A DNA stretch of 64,000 nt from Lichenostomus cassidix (GCA_008360975.2 CM039202.1:2750675-2814674), one strand, 5' to 3'; shown: positions 42,612 to 55,000, counted from the stretch's first letter. Notes: generated from the sequence alone by a model not told the origin. Program-made: numbers and translations.

Positions 42612-43040
42612 TGATGCCTTGAGGGGATTAGCTGAAACAGAGGTTAGGCAGAGTGAAGAGAATAAAAAGCAGTTAAATTTACTGAAGGATTTCAGGTGCA
42701 TTCAGGGCACTCACAGCTCACCCAGGGCTACACCCAAAATGGACAGCAGTGTCGCTGCTGGACCGCTGGCGGAGTGCAAGAACCAAGCAGGATCACAGGT
42801 GGCACAAATGTGATTTTATCATTTAATTTTTAGAACTTTATAGACTTTCAGAGGTCGTCCGGATTGGGCCAATTCAAAACCTCCCCCTAGGCCGACTGGC
42901 CAGGCTTGAACTGCCTGTCTTTCCAAGACTGTTTCAATAACATCAAAACTTTATCTTTGTTTATAAAAACACAGGAAGAAGACAAAATTCCCATGGGAAA
43001 GAGTAGCAGGGCACCAGTTTTTCATACTTTATAAGTTCTG
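42612..43040 (+). mobile_element. Family A LTR-like element, interrupted by a family B LTR
   Basis: Starts TGATGCCTTGAGGGG and follows the family A order (AGAGGTTAGGCAGAG, TTCAGGTGCATTCAGGGC, CTACACCCAAAATGGACAG) up to 42,749, where a family B LTR begins. Family A sequence resumes with TTTTTCATACTTTATAAG near 43,015, then runs into the GGAT array. The right part is degraded. Confidence 0.7.
42750..43005 (-). mobile_element. Family B solo LTR nested in a family A element
   Basis: Begins TGTCGCTGCTGGACCGC. It shares GTCCGGATTGGGCCAATTC, AAAACCTCCCCCTAGGCC and ACTTTATCTTTGTTTATAAA with the other family B copies. The end near CCCATGGGAAAGAG lacks the usual TGTTGCCACA terminus, and no clean target duplication is visible, so its right end is damaged. 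Confidence 0.78.
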
Positions 43041-43300
43041 ATGGATGGTGGATGATAGATGGATGGATGGATGGATGGATAGAGGGATGGATGATGGATG
43101 GATGGATGGTGGATGGATGGATGGATGGATGGATGGATGATGGATGGAAGGATGGAAGGATGGAGGGATGGATGGAAGGATGGAGGGATGGATGGATGGA
43201 TGGATGGATGGATAGAGGGATGGATGATGGATGGATGGAGGGAAGGATGATGGATGGATGGATGGATAAAGGGATGGATGACGGATGATGCATGGAAGGA
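43041..43300. repeat. (GGAT)n tetranucleotide array
   Basis: About 260 bases of GGATGGATGGAT with AGGGA and GATGAT variants. It lies inside the right part of the family A element. Frames of IHPSIHPS and DGWMDGWM type are artefacts. Confidence 0.95.
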
Positions 43301-44075
43301 TAGCTGATGGGTGAATCCCCAGCTGATGATTTATACCAATTTATTAAATCACCTTTGCTACTACCATGCCCGAATCAGGGTTGGCACTTCTCCCACACCT
43401 TTTAAAACAAGATGTCCTCACCCTGCCAGGTTCTCATGGCTGGTTCTCCTGAGCTCCCTGGGACTCTGCTCCAGCCCCTGCTGCCCACATTTCCTCCTGG
43501 ATTTGGGAAAGGCTCTCTGGGCAGCCATCCAAGGGGAGCCAGACCTTCCTCCTCTGCAGACAATGTTGTCTCTGTTAACAGCAGAAAATAATCAAATATT
43601 AAAGAGGGCTGGATAAAGGCCTTGCAAAGAGCAATTAATTTGATGCACTGAAGGTTTGCAGATCAATTTCCAGCCCCGGGCAGCCTCACTTGACAGGCCT
43701 AAATGATGTTGTCACCCAGAAGGGCACAGATTGGGATGTCTGTGTGATCTGCAGATTGTTCCATTGTTCCTCGCTGGCAATGTGTGTCTTGGCAGAGGAG
43801 ATTTTCCCTCTCTGTGCATCCAGGGGATCTCTGGAAGCTCACTGATGGAAACCCAACTCACACCTTCCCCTCAGCACTCCCTTCCCACTGTTAAATGTGG
43901 AGTGAATTTAGCAAAAAAGGCCTTTCTGGGCCATTATCTCATCAGGTATTTTTTTTCCAGGCTCAGAAACCACACTAAACCTGTTCACACAAACATCAAA
44001 GTGTTTGCATTTCTTTCCTCTCTGCTCCTTCCCTACCAGCTCCTCTGCCCTGTCCAGGGGGACAAAGCCCTGATT
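43301..44075. other. Unique spacer, no gene supported
   Basis: Non-repetitive DNA. The 180-codon frame at 43,731-44,273 runs into a tandem array and has no domain. Confidence 0.45.
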
Positions 44076-44079
44076 TTAC

Positions 44080-44965
44080 ACTTTTTATGCTTGATGGAGA
44101 AAAATTCTCTCCTCACATTCAGTGTGACAAAACGTTCTGTTACTTTTCTGCGAGAAACTCGATTTGAATGCTTTCCACCCACAGTGGGATCTTCTCCTGC
44201 AGAACCTCCAGGGTGTGACAGGAACACTGTGGGTTATTTCTGTGTTCGGATTGTCCACCTCTATCTCAGCTGATGAAGTTTTTGCAGCTCAGCCATTTCC
44301 ATGTCATTGCCCTCACTTTGTTCTTTAAGAGAGAAAGAATCTGCCGCGGCTTTGTCTCCCTTGATGGAGGAAAAATTCTCTCCTCACATTCAGTGTGACA
44401 AAACTTTGTTAATTTTCTGTAAGAAATTCAGTTTGAACACTTTCCACCCACAGTGTGGTCACTCTCTTCTGGGTTCTACCTTCCTTGCAGAACCTCCAGG
44501 GTGTGGATGGAGCTCAGGGGGTTATTTCTGTGTTAGGATTGTCCACCTCTATCTCAGCTCAAATAACAAAGTTATTTGCAGCTCAGCCGTTTCCATGTCA
44601 CTGCCCTCACTTTGTTCTTTAACAGAGAAGGAATCTGCCACGGCTTTGCTCTCCCATGATGGAGGAAAAATTCTCTCGTCACATTCAGTGTGACACAACT
44701 TTCTGTTACTTTTCTGTGAGAAACTCGATTTGAACACTTTCCACCCACAGTGTGGTCACTCTCTTCTGGGTTCTACCTTTCTTGCGGAACCTCCAGTGTG
44801 TGATTAGAACACCGTGGGTTATTTCTGTGTTAGGATTGTCCACCTCTACCTCAGCTGATGAAGTTTTTGCAGCTCAGCCGTTTCCATGTCATTGCCCTCA
44901 CTTTGTTCTTTAACAGAGAAGGAATCCACCGCGGCTTTGCTCTCCCTTAAATCTGTATTCCGCTG
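44080..44965. repeat. About 270-300-bp tandem repeat, 3.3 copies
   Basis: CTCACATTCAGTGTGACAAA recurs near 44,112, 44,380 and 44,678. Each copy is followed by AAACTCGATTTGAA...CTTTCCACCCACAGTG, GAACCTCCAGGGTGTG, TTATTTCTGTGTTAGGATTG and AGCTCAGCCGTTTCCATGTC. The last partial copy ends with GGCTTTGCTCTCCC near 44,945. Confidence 0.88.
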
Positions 44966-46865
44966 CCGTCTCATCTGTTTAATACATTTCCTTTACAAAC
45001 CTCGACTTATGTTTTAGCCTAATGCCAGCAAGAGCTCTGGAAAGATTTATTCTTCTGGGCCCTAATGTGAAATGAGTAATGCTACAACTGGCTCCCTTGG
45101 TAGCAGCAACACGTTTTACTACTGATTGTCAGAAACAATAAAAAAGAGAATACGTTGGTAGTTTCTGCGCTATTTGCTTCCTGGGATTTTTGTCCTGAAT
45201 TAACCTCCCCAAATACATTGCATGAGTAACTTTGGAGAAGTTCTCAGCGTGTGGGGAGGAGAGGAACGGGGAGAAGAAATTGAGCTGTTGTTGTTGGAGG
45301 TTTTGGTAATAAATAGAGAGAGAATGAGGGGTTGGTGGCCAGGCTGGGGTGACACACAGGGCAGCCACTGCCTGGTGTCCTCTGGGATTTCCAGAGCACA
45401 GAAATCATCTCCTCCCAGCACGGAATTTGCATATCCACAGCTGGAATAAAGTTGTGTCTCCACTCTGCCAACACGCAACCCCAGCGTGTGCTGCAGGTAA
45501 GGCTCAAATCAAAGCTTTTCCAACCTCAATTCTCTTAAAAAAACTACCATTTTGGGTCAAATTTTTGGGTCCTAGCACAGCCCAAGGGTGTTCTTTTACA
45601 GCAATGGTTGATCGCTTGGCTCAGCACCAGAGCCTGGATTTGTTTTATTAGTTTTGCCGGGAAATGCAAGTGCTTTCTGCTCTAGTTATAAAATAGATGA
45701 GCACGGCACTGTTTTATAGATAAAAATACTGAAAATTAATTTGTTAGCAGCCATCCAAGCTCTCCCTGGCTTTTACAGGAAGGAGCTCTAGAAAGCTATA
45801 AAAGGAAAGCTCATGTTTGGATTAAAAACGCAAATAAAACCAAGGCTGATATTTGAAAATTCATCTAACCCCCTGGCTGAGCAGCTCAGGAGTGCTTCAG
45901 CCTGCCTCACCTCCAGCCCGGTGAAGTTCAGGAGTTCTTGTTGTTATTTAAAATACATCAATTACCCGGGAATGTCAGGAGAGGAGTGACCTGGAGTGGC
46001 AGCGAGCAGAGCCTCCGGGGAAAAAGCTCTGGGCGAGGGAAGATCGCTTTTCTCCCTGGCCAGAGGAGATTTCCCAGGGCTGTAAGGCAGGACCTGCCTG
46101 CCTGTGGCAGAGCGGTGTTAATTAACACCGTTCCACGCTGTCCTTAATGACTTAACAAGGTGTCCAACGCAGTTTGTACCTTCATTCCACCTCCAGTCGC
46201 TGCTCCCCTCTGGGCCTTGACAGGAATATTGTTCTCCCTCAGCAATATCCTCTGCTTTATCCTTCCCCACGTCCTCTCCCATGCTGTGGCATTTCCTGAT
46301 TTGTGTGTTAAGCTCCACAAATAGGTTTTCCAGAGCCGTTTATTTGGCTGTTTCACACCAGTGAGAGCAGCTGAGGTTTGGGAAACACATCAGACCCGAC
46401 TGGGATGTAATTTCAGCGAAGTTTGGACAAAATTCTCCCATCACAAGTTCCCCTCCTGGCTCTGCCCTGGTGAAGCTGCTCTTTGACACCCTAACTGTGC
46501 TGCAAAGGACACGGCGAGGATTTCACATTTGTTTTACATGTGTTGGACTAAACTTCCAGCAGCTCAAAATCTAATATCCCACCTGTCCTCTCTATCACTC
46601 ACTGGAGAAGGACGAAAGGCAATTAAAATCACCGGCAGTGTCAGGAACATGACGGGAGCTGACGTTTTTGGGTTGCGGAGCGCGGCTCGCGATGGATGGC
46701 TCTGCAGAAATTGTCACATCTCATCTGCGTCGCCTGCCAGAGCTCATTGCCCGAAACGCCGCCGGGCTTTCCAAATTGCCATGCTTTAGAAACAACTACC
46801 CTGTCGGAATTTTTTATTTTCACCCAGGCTGAGGCTTGGGGAGTTGATGTTGCATTGAATTTGTG
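44966..46865. other. Unique non-coding sequence, possibly including conserved blocks
   Basis: Complex repeat-free DNA. The part near 46,600-46,800 (AATTAAAATCACCGGCAGTG, then GCGGAGCGCGGCTCGCGATG) is CpG-rich for this window. No exon with splice signals and a recognisable product was found. Confidence 0.35.
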
Positions 46866-46867
46866 GA

Positions 46868-46998
46868 TCTCCTCCCATCGCTGGAAGTGTCCAAAGCCAG
46901 GTTGGATCAGCCTGGGATGGTGGAAGGTGTCCCTGCCATGGAAAGGGTGGGATGGGATGAGTTTTCAAGTCCTTCCAACCCAAACAATTCCATATTTT
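46868..46998 (+). mobile_element. CR1 LINE 3' fragment
   Basis: CTGGAAGTGTCCAAAGCCAG, then GTTGGATCAGCCTGGGATGG, GGTGTCCCTGCCATGG and AAGTCCTTCCAACCCAAACA follow the sense-strand CR1 3' end in order. Confidence 0.78.
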
Positions 46999-49080
46999 GG
47001 TGGCTCTGTGGCTGAACAGAGCCAGCAGTGCAAAGCAGAGAAGGGAGGCAGTGTTTGAGTCGCTGCTGTCAGCACTGATTTAACAGTTTATCCACTTACA
47101 GCCCAAAGAGAAAATCACACATTTTCAGTTTGCTGGGACTGGGAAGCAAACTTTGCATTGCAGCTGTGCTGAGAAGTTGGCTGCGATCAGACACTCGGGA
47201 TGAGATGTAAAATTGGTTTCCTGCTATTTAAACCACTTTATTCTGGCAGAATCCACGCGTTGGCCACAGCTGGGCACAGCTGGGCGAGCGACTGGGAAAT
47301 GTGGGATGGTTTTCCCTCGGAGTTCATGGCCTAAATAAATAGTTCCCAGCACGAGGGTTGAAGGGAACACCTGAGCACTGCCCAGGGAGCAGAGATGCAG
47401 AGCCAGCCGGGCAAGCTGGCTCCCAAAAATCAGCCCAGCTCCTCACGGCGTGGAGGAAATATTAATTGTGATTTCAATGAAATCCCTCAGGACTTCCCGT
47501 GGCTCGTGTCCAATCCCATCTCACCACTTCAAACCTAATTTTTGGAGGACTTGAGCGAGGTCTGTAAATAGTTTGCAGCTGTGTGAGCTCTAAAAATAAA
47601 GGAAAAAAAAAAAAGCCCAAATTGGCTTTGAACACCTGTGAGTTGGGGATTTGGCTGTGCTGCTCCCTCATCTCTCGTTGGCAGATCCATAACCACGGTT
47701 ATGAACTGCGAGAGAAGTGTTTTAAAATATCATTTAGGTGAAGTGTGACTCCTCACCGAGTAAATAACAGAAGGGAATAGAGTGGGAAAGGAAGTCAGAT
47801 TTTGCAGAGATACAAATGGATGCTGGGGTTGGATCTCCAGGCCCAATTTATTTAGAGATTTGCTGGAGTTATTTGAAAAACGCGGCAGCAAACTTTAAAA
47901 AAAAAAAAATAAAAATTGCTTCCTAAATTGGAATAATTCTCTGCTCAAAAATCAGCTGAAGAATGGAGCCTGTGAGGGTAAATGATGCCCCTGGGAATCC
48001 TGGTATTGCTCTTAGCAGAGGAGATTTATAGAGAGAGCAATGAGTGGAGATAGATGCAGTGAACTCAGTCTTTGGGAGCTCAGACTGATTTATAAGTTTT
48101 GTTTTTGCAGTTTGTGCTACCATCAGTACCCAAAGATGGATTTATAGCTTCCTAAGTAAATTCATCATCACGGAGACAAGATTTTTCTATTTTTTTTCTC
48201 TTTTGCAGAGGGGGAGACCTCACAGAAAAATCAAGCTTCTGGTTTGACTCTGATTTTTTTTCTCCCTTAAATAATCAAAAGAGATAAATAAACCCCATTT
48301 CCATGTGTTTGGATAATCATCTTTATCACTCCCAAATTTATTTATGGGTTTAGACCACAAAGTGCTGAATGACCACTTGGATCAGCAAGGAGGAGAATTC
48401 CCAAAAACTTTTCCTTTTAAAACTTTCCCTGTAAAATTTGTTCTGGAGTGGAAAAGGCCTGGAAAAGAATTGACCTCAGGTGGAACTGGGAATTGAAATC
48501 CAAGCTGATCATGGTGCAGAATTTCTGGGTTTGCCTTTGGGGTTAAGCTCTGCCTTAAGGACTTTGAAACCTCCGAGAAGCAAAGGGATGTGATATCATA
48601 AACAAGCCTTGAAAATCACAGAGGAAGCTGATCTGCTTAATTTAGCGAGGAAAGCTGCAGAAAAACCCCAATTTTTCCCCTGTTTTATTGGTTAATATAA
48701 TTAGAAATCCCCCGGGGAGCTGCTGCTAGCACAACATTGTGCTGCAGGGGGTGTGGGTTGGTGATTAAAGCCCTTTGCCACCCTCGCCCAGTGCTCTGCT
48801 GCTCCCCAGGAGGTGACAGGGAAATCCATTCTGCTAACTGGAGGGTTTTTCTGCTTCTTTGTGGTTTTATTTCCAGTGGCACAGAGATGTGAACTCCCTT
48901 TTCCCCTCTGTCCCAACTCTCAGATGGATCAGAGCCTGCCAGGGCTGAGTTTATTTTGGCAAACTTCCTGCTGCAGGGCGCTGATCAGTTGGGTAAAGTC
49001 ATTATCCTCCCTCTGGTGGGTTTTTTTTGGGATGTCTCAGGAATTCCAGATGATGTTCCTATAAAGAAGAGCCCTTTCTG
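46999..49080. other. Unique non-coding sequence, no gene supported
   Basis: Two kilobases of ordinary complex DNA without repeats beyond short A or T runs. No open frame longer than about 85 codons. Confidence 0.5.
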
Positions 49081-49088
49081 GGTAGTGT

Positions 49089-49520
49089 TGATGCCTGAAT
49101 AGGGCTTGCCTGAAATAGAGGTCAGACAAAGTTAGGAGTATAAAATCAGATTAATTTATTAAAGGCCTTTAGGTACATTCAGGGCAGACAGAGCTCACTG
49201 CAGAGGCTACACCCAAAATGGACAGTGAGTCACGAGTTCTTCACATTTTATAAGTTCTGTAATTAACAAATTGAGCCTCAATCCTCCAATTACACCTTCA
49301 GCTGATGATGTCAATCAGCCCAAGTTTGCTCCCCAATTCACTGCTGTTTCCATATTTTGGGGCTCTGAGGCAGCAAAGTGTCCTTGAATTCCCAAATTAC
49401 AGGAATTATTTTGTCTAAAACGCTGGGAACAGAGGTTTTAGCATTTTCTATGGAGTCCAGAGCCACACAGTAAAATTACAGCTACACAAAAATACAGAAG
49501 CTAAAATCCTCAAGGCATCA
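49089..49520 (+). mobile_element. Family A LTR-like element, complete copy
   Basis: 432 bases from TGATGCCTGAATAGGG to CCTCAAGGCATCA, with terminal inverted repeats (TGATGCCT/AGGCATCA). Internal landmarks include GAGTATAAAATCAGATTAAT, AAAGGCCTTTAGGTACATTC and TTCACTGCTGTTTCCATATT. No target duplication is obvious. TG...CA ends suggest an LTR, but the 8-base inverted termini could also suit a non-autonomous DNA element. Confidence 0.75.
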
Positions 49521-50106
49521 ATCTCTGCAGCCACAGATGGAAACCTCAGCAGAAGCTGAGGAGCAAGAAACCACTTTGACCAACGAAACCAGAGATGAAA
49601 GGTGACCCAGCAGCCACAGCCACCCTGTCAGAGCCACACAGTCACACCTCATTCCTTGTTTTATCCCCACTTCCCACCCTCCTTGGGCCAAAGTGACACC
49701 AGCAGGCTCCACCCCGTTCTGCTCTCTGCGCTCCTGACGCGCTCACCGCGGGATAATTGATAGCGCCTGGCGCTAAACCCATTAATTTTGATTTCCTTAG
49801 CTCATTAATGGGCTTCCTTCATCTTCTGCCCGCGCTGCGCAGAGCAGCCTTCTGTTTAATTAGCATCGGCTGACCTTTTTTATTTAGCTGGAAAAAAGGT
49901 TATTGGAGTCCTTAAGAAGAATTACAACGACTGCAGCCCAGCTGGTAATTGGTTGTTGTTGCTGGGGGTGACTGGGCTGGTTTTGGGGGTGGGGGAGGCT
50001 GTGCAGGTGGGGTGCAGGTGTGGGGGTAGAAATCCCATAAATCCCAGAAATCCCATAAATCACAGAAATCCCAGAAATCAGTGCTGTTCTTCAGCAAAGG
50101 TCAAGG
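49521..50106. other. Unique spacer between inverted family A copies, with a candidate regulatory block
   Basis: Near 49,735-49,915 the sequence changes to a compact block with CGCTCACCGCGGGATAATTG, CCCATTAATTTTGATTTCC and CTGTTTAATTAGCATCGGC (several TAAT cores, locally high CpG). It looks like a possible enhancer but is not tested. The rest is nondescript. Confidence 0.25.
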
Positions 50107-50527
50107 TGATGCCTTAAGGATTTTTGGATTCTATATTTTCATGTTTCTGTAGCTTTGCTGTGCAGCTTTAGGCTCCATATGAAGTGCTAAAAACCTCTGT
50201 TCCCAGCGTTTTAGAGAAAACAAATCCTCTAAAACTCGAGATCCAAGGACACTTTGCTGCCTCAGAGCCCCAAAATATGGAAACAGCAGTGAATTGGGGA
50301 GCAAACTTGGGCTGATTGACATCATCAGCTGAAGGTGTAATTGGAGGATTGAGGCTCAATTTGTTAATTACAGAACTTATAAAATGTGAAGAACTTGTGA
50401 CTCACTGTCCATTTTGGGTGTAGCCTCTGCAGTGAGCTCTGTCTGCCCTGAATGTACCTAAAGGCCTTTAATGAATTAATCTGATTTTATTCTCCTAACT
50501 TTGTCTATCCTCTGTTTCAGGTAATCC
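50107..50527 (-). mobile_element. Family A LTR-like element, inverted copy
   Basis: Reads as the reverse complement of the copy at 49,089. It starts TGATGCCTTAAGG, contains CCCCAAAATATGGAAACAGC and CATTTTGGGTGTAGCCTC, and ends TCTGTTTCAGGTAATC, a changed version of AGGCATCA. The two copies face each other about 590 bases apart. Confidence 0.75.
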
Positions 50528-51995
50528 TGTTCAGGGATCAAAGGCACCAGGTAAAGAATAAAATATAAATAATAAAACCATTGGCAAACCACTCAATGCC
50601 TGTTGGGTGCTCGTGAGGTAAATCAGCTCCTCCTTTCCAGCTTTCCCAGCAAATATTTGGGGTTTTCCGCTAAACACAATTAAGATGTGAATATTTTAGA
50701 TGTGCTAAACACAATTTAAGATGTGAATTGTTCCTGATGATTAATGAGAAGCACCAGCCAGCCTGACTGTTCAGGAATGGGTGTGACTTTGGGGACAACT
50801 GTGGGGATAAAACCAGCAGGAGTCAGCAGAGCTCTGGTGCCTCTGTACCTGTGTCAGGTTAATCAGGTGAATTCATCCTCAAATGCCAGCTTGGTTCTCC
50901 TCAGGAGGTGCCGCCTGAAGATAATAAAACAAAATCCTGATGTTTGCTGCACTTGGAATTGCCATCAATCCCCCAAGCCTGGCAGAGGCTGCTCTGAGAA
51001 ATGAGCAGAGCAGGCATTCATTAAAACTCGACTCAGAGCAGTTCAGAGGCTGAGCTGGGCTGTTTTGCAAGTTTCCTCAGAGAAAGCCATGGGAAAATAT
51101 TTAAAAGGATTTTTAGTCAAGGTCTGAACCACAAATCTATTTCTTACATGGTCTCTTTTGCATCAGGCTGCAAACAATGGGAATATTCAATTTTTTTTTG
51201 TCCTGTTCAGAAAAATTCCAATTCTCTGAAGTTATTTAGGGCTCCTTCCAACCCAAATTCCACAATTAGCCCATGTCCTGTAGAAATTCCATGGGTTTCC
51301 TGTCCCTTAGCTTCCTATCCTTTACACATCTGTTCAGCTTCCCCAAAACTTGGATCCTAATTAGGTAAAACCTCTAATTATCATCCCCACACCTCTGGAA
51401 TTATAGAACCACAACCTGAGCTCTGTGTTTAACCCACACTGCCCTTTGGGGCTGAGTGTGCTCAGCCCATACTTCAGTTTTAGTGACCCCAAATCTTCCC
51501 TGGCTGTTAATTCCCTTCCTGTGCCAGAGGGGATAATATTTATTTTGATTAAAAACATACAAGTGTCACCAGACTTTTAGAAATCCTTTCTTTGGCAATT
51601 TGGAGGAGAATTTCTGGAAGTGCAGGAAAACACTGAACAGGGAGTTTAAATTCCTGTTATATGTTAAAATCTGTTATGTGTAACAAAACCAACAAAATGC
51701 TGAGAAATTGTTTAAATACAAAACCGCAAGAGGCTTCTAGAAATCCTCGCTTTTGCAATTTGGAGGAGAATTTCTGTAAATGCAGGAAAACAAGGAGGTT
51801 TAAATTCCTGATCTATTAAATGTAACAAAACCAACAAAACACTGAGGGTTTGTTTAAATACAAAAATACAAAACCAACCCAAAACCTGGAGAGAAGAATT
51901 AATGAGTTTGACTGGTGGCACCCAGTTAATTGCACTGCATGAGCTGATGATGATTTTAACACTCCCAGGCTGCACTGGGCTGGTTTGTGACATTT
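50528..51995. other. Unique non-coding sequence with a small duplication
   Basis: Mostly complex DNA. A block TTAGAAATCC...GCAATTTGGAGGAGAATTTCTG near 51,575 recurs near 51,735, a roughly 160-base duplication. No gene supported. Confidence 0.5.
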
Positions 51996-51999
51996 TTAG

Positions 52000-52112
52000 G
52001 AAGTTTTGGGTTTGGTTTTGGCCAGCTGGACAGAGCTTGGAGCAACCTGGGCTAGTGGGAACTGAACAAGACCGTTGGAATTCTTTCCAACCCGAACTGC
52101 TCGGCGATTCCA
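52000..52112 (+). mobile_element. CR1 LINE 3' fragment (diverged)
   Basis: GAGCTTGGAGCAACCTGGGC, then TAGTGGGAACTGAACAAG, GGAATTCTTTCCAACCCGAA and GCGATTCCAT match the order of the CR1 3' end with many changes. Confidence 0.6.
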
Positions 52113-52369
52113 TCCCGGGGACCTTTCCCAGGCAGGATTTAAAACTGGTAAAAATAAAAATAAACTGTTATTGGTGCAGGTGCCCCGAAGTGCCTGGCGC
52201 CAGGTTTGTGTTTATCTGAGCTGCAGGGAGAGCAGTGAACGCTTTATATGCGTTGCAGCCCGAGATGGGATGTTTAACAAGGCTGCTCAGGAGGGAGAAA
52301 TTCGCTTTTTTAACATTTTCACATCAAGAGTCAGAGCGCCAGGCTGCGTGGAGCCAGGGAAATTACCCT

Positions 52370-52830
52370 CCCTGTTAACAGATGCTCGCCTTGAACGATT
52401 CAGGCACCTGTAAATGATGAGTGCGCTGCTCACTCGGGGCACTGCCTTTTATTTTTATTTCACCTGTTTATAGAGAAACAGAATCCATTCTCTGTAGATG
52501 GGAATGTAACAAAAATCAGAGGCGCGGTTCTCATTGTTTGCCGAGGCAAAGGCATGTCTGACATCCTTTTTTGTCTGCAGGTTTCATCTCGAGGAGGAAA
52601 CTTGCTCCAATCAGTTCCTGAAATCTCTACGAGGCGGAAAAAAAAAATAATATTGCGGTGGAAAATACATTTTGCTGTCTGCAGTGTTTGGCTGGGCATA
52701 ATTAACATGAATAATGCAAGACAATTTTCTGATAGTTATTATATTAGAGAGCTTAGCTGACTCATAACTGCCCCCATGACAGAGCCAGAATGCAAATTAC
52801 TCGCACAGAAATAGCGCAGGGCTGGGTTGA
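52370..52830. other. Unique block with octamer-like site, candidate conserved non-coding element
   Basis: About 450 repeat-free bases with TTAACAGATGC and CACCTGT E-box-like motifs, GCATAATTAACATGAATAATG, and the POU octamer ATGCAAAT in GAATGCAAATTAC near 52,788. No coding frame with splice sites. Conservation unknown. Confidence 0.25.
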
Positions 52831-53094
52831 TTAAAATGTGATACATATTTTGGATTAAAAATATTCAAGGTCTTCCCAAATGACCTTAATGTCACTTCTC
52901 TCCCTCCCCCAGGGCCACCGAGGGAATTTGCATGATGTCTTGGAGAGAGTTTTTTCTCTTCTCCCTCTGTGGATTCACAGCCTGTGCCATTCTTGGGAAA
53001 ACAGGGAGGAAAAAACCCAAAAAAAGGGAGTTTGTTCATTTTCTGAGCTCAGAAAAATGGGGCAGAGAAAAAAATACAGCAGAAAAACAATAAA
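52831..53094. other. Unique spacer, no gene seen
   Basis: Nothing recognised. Confidence 0.4.
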
Positions 53095-53535
53095 AATTAT
53101 GGGGAATTTGGATTTTTCTTTGGGAATCTGATTTATCAGAAGTAGGGAGATAATTGATCCAGTAAGAAACACCAACAAGAAAATGATGGAGAATTTGCAT
53201 TTTTCTTAGGGAATCTGACTGATTTATCAGAATTAGGGAGATAATTGATCCAACAAGAAACAACTAATAAGAAAATTACGGAGAATTTGGATTTTTCTTT
53301 GGGAATCTGATTTATCAGAGTTAGGAAGATAATTGATCCAACAAGAAACCACCAACAAGAAAATGATGGAGAATTTGCATTTTTCTTTGGGAATCTGACT
53401 GATTTATCAGAATTAGGAAAATAATTGATCCAACAAGAAACCATCAAAAAGAAAACCATGGAGAATTTGGGTTTTCCCTTGGGAATCTGATTGATCCGAA
53501 TTAAAAAGAGAATTGATCCAACAATAAACCACCAG
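53095..53535. repeat. 89-bp tandem repeat, 5 copies
   Basis: GGAGAATTTGGATTTTTCTT recurs near 53,100, 53,190, 53,279, 53,368 and 53,459, followed by GGGAATCTGATTTATCAGAA, GATAATTGATCCAACAAG and AAACCACCAACAAGAAAA. A 184-codon minus-strand frame crosses it and is a repeat echo. Confidence 0.9.
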
Positions 53536-54998
53536 GCTCCAATCCTCATTAACAACCAGAGCCATTTCCACATCCTTCTCCCTTCATCCCCTAAAATCTG
53601 CCTGTCTCCAGTCACCCCCAAAATCCTGAAAGGCCTGAGAATGAAGCATTTGAAGGTTTTTTTCCCCTCTAAATTCTGAAGAGGCTGCAAACTTTGGGCA
53701 TTTGGCTCTAAGACAGAGTCAAAAATCCCTTAGGGTCTGAAAAGCCTCTCCTCATTTTCCAGTTCATTTTCCAATCTTTAGTTTTCCAGGTTTTCTCAAT
53801 TTCCTCTTTTGAATTCCACCTTGTAAAGAAAAGGTCTGAAAAAGTCCATCTTAAGGGTGTTTTTCTTCTGCAGCAATCCCACATTTCAAGCAGTTTGGGA
53901 AAGAGCAGTGCCTTGGATGGAAAAAAAATCCATCTGAACATTAGAAAGGAGAAGTTATTATACAGAATTTCCCCAAAATATGTGATTTCTAACCCACCTT
54001 TCCCCAGAACTCCAGTGAGGTGATGCAATGACATTCTCCACCACCCACTCCAGCAGGTTTGAGCTGAAATCAACCACATTTCCAGGGAAAAAAAAAAGGA
54101 TAATTTTGCCCATTTCCCTGCAGGCTCTGAGCAGAGCAGCTGCTTTCGGGCTCCCTGAGGAGCAGAGTTCACTCAGGGGCCAACCTGAGGCTCAGCAGGA
54201 TTTCTGTGGCATAAATAACAACCTGCATGGATTTGGGCAGTGAATGAACTCTCAGTGCCCTTTTTTTGCTCCCAGGCTGGCTCAGATTTCACAACCAGCT
54301 TGAAGGACTTGAGGTCCAACCCTGCTGCACCTCCTGGCTCAGCCCTTTGCGGGGATTGATCTGCAAACAGATCAGACCAGAAAAATAGCTCCTCAAATCT
54401 GATTTTTGCAGCCAACAGGATTTAAATCAGAATGATTTTGCAGCCAGAAGGATTTAAATCAGAGCCCATCCCAATTTTTTAGCATGGTTTAACTCCTGCT
54501 CCCACACTCTCTTCTGCCAAATGAGCTTATTTTGATGCACTGTGGGGAGCAAATCTCTGATTAAATCTCTTTCACCAACACTTTTTTTCATTTTATGCCC
54601 CACAGACTCGTGTTTTATCTTCCCCTTCCCTCCATTTATTCACTCCACGTGCTTCACTCCTGACCCTCTGCTTTGTTTCTCCGTTTTTTGATACCTGGAG
54701 ATGTGTTTGATAAGAGCTAATCAGTTATCACTAATCCACCTCTCTCTGCAGGGATGTTGCCTCACTTATTAATCTGTGCAGCAGAGCGTGGCTGTTCCTC
54801 TCCCACCAACCACTGCTGGGTGTCATTCTTCTTTTTTCACCGTTTCCTGAGAAATCTGCCCGAAAAATAATGCTGAGATTTTGTAGAACGTTTCCAAAGG
54901 TAAGGATTAGAATGTGGAAAGCACAACTCCGGGGTGAAGTTGGGAATAAAAGGAGGAAGGGATTTGAAATGGGTGATGGAATAAAGTGCAGAGGTGAT
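53536..54998. other. Unique non-coding sequence, no gene supported
   Basis: Complex DNA. A 154-codon minus-strand frame (54,172-53,708) has no recognisable domain and no clear splice borders. Confidence 0.45.
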
Positions 54999-55000
54999 CC

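Noticed and set aside
43041..43300. IHPSIHPS repeat protein
   Set aside because: Translation of a GGAT tetranucleotide array.
49089..50527. Complete provirus bounded by the two family A copies
   Set aside because: The copies are in opposite orientation and the 590-base spacer has no gag, pol or env resemblance.
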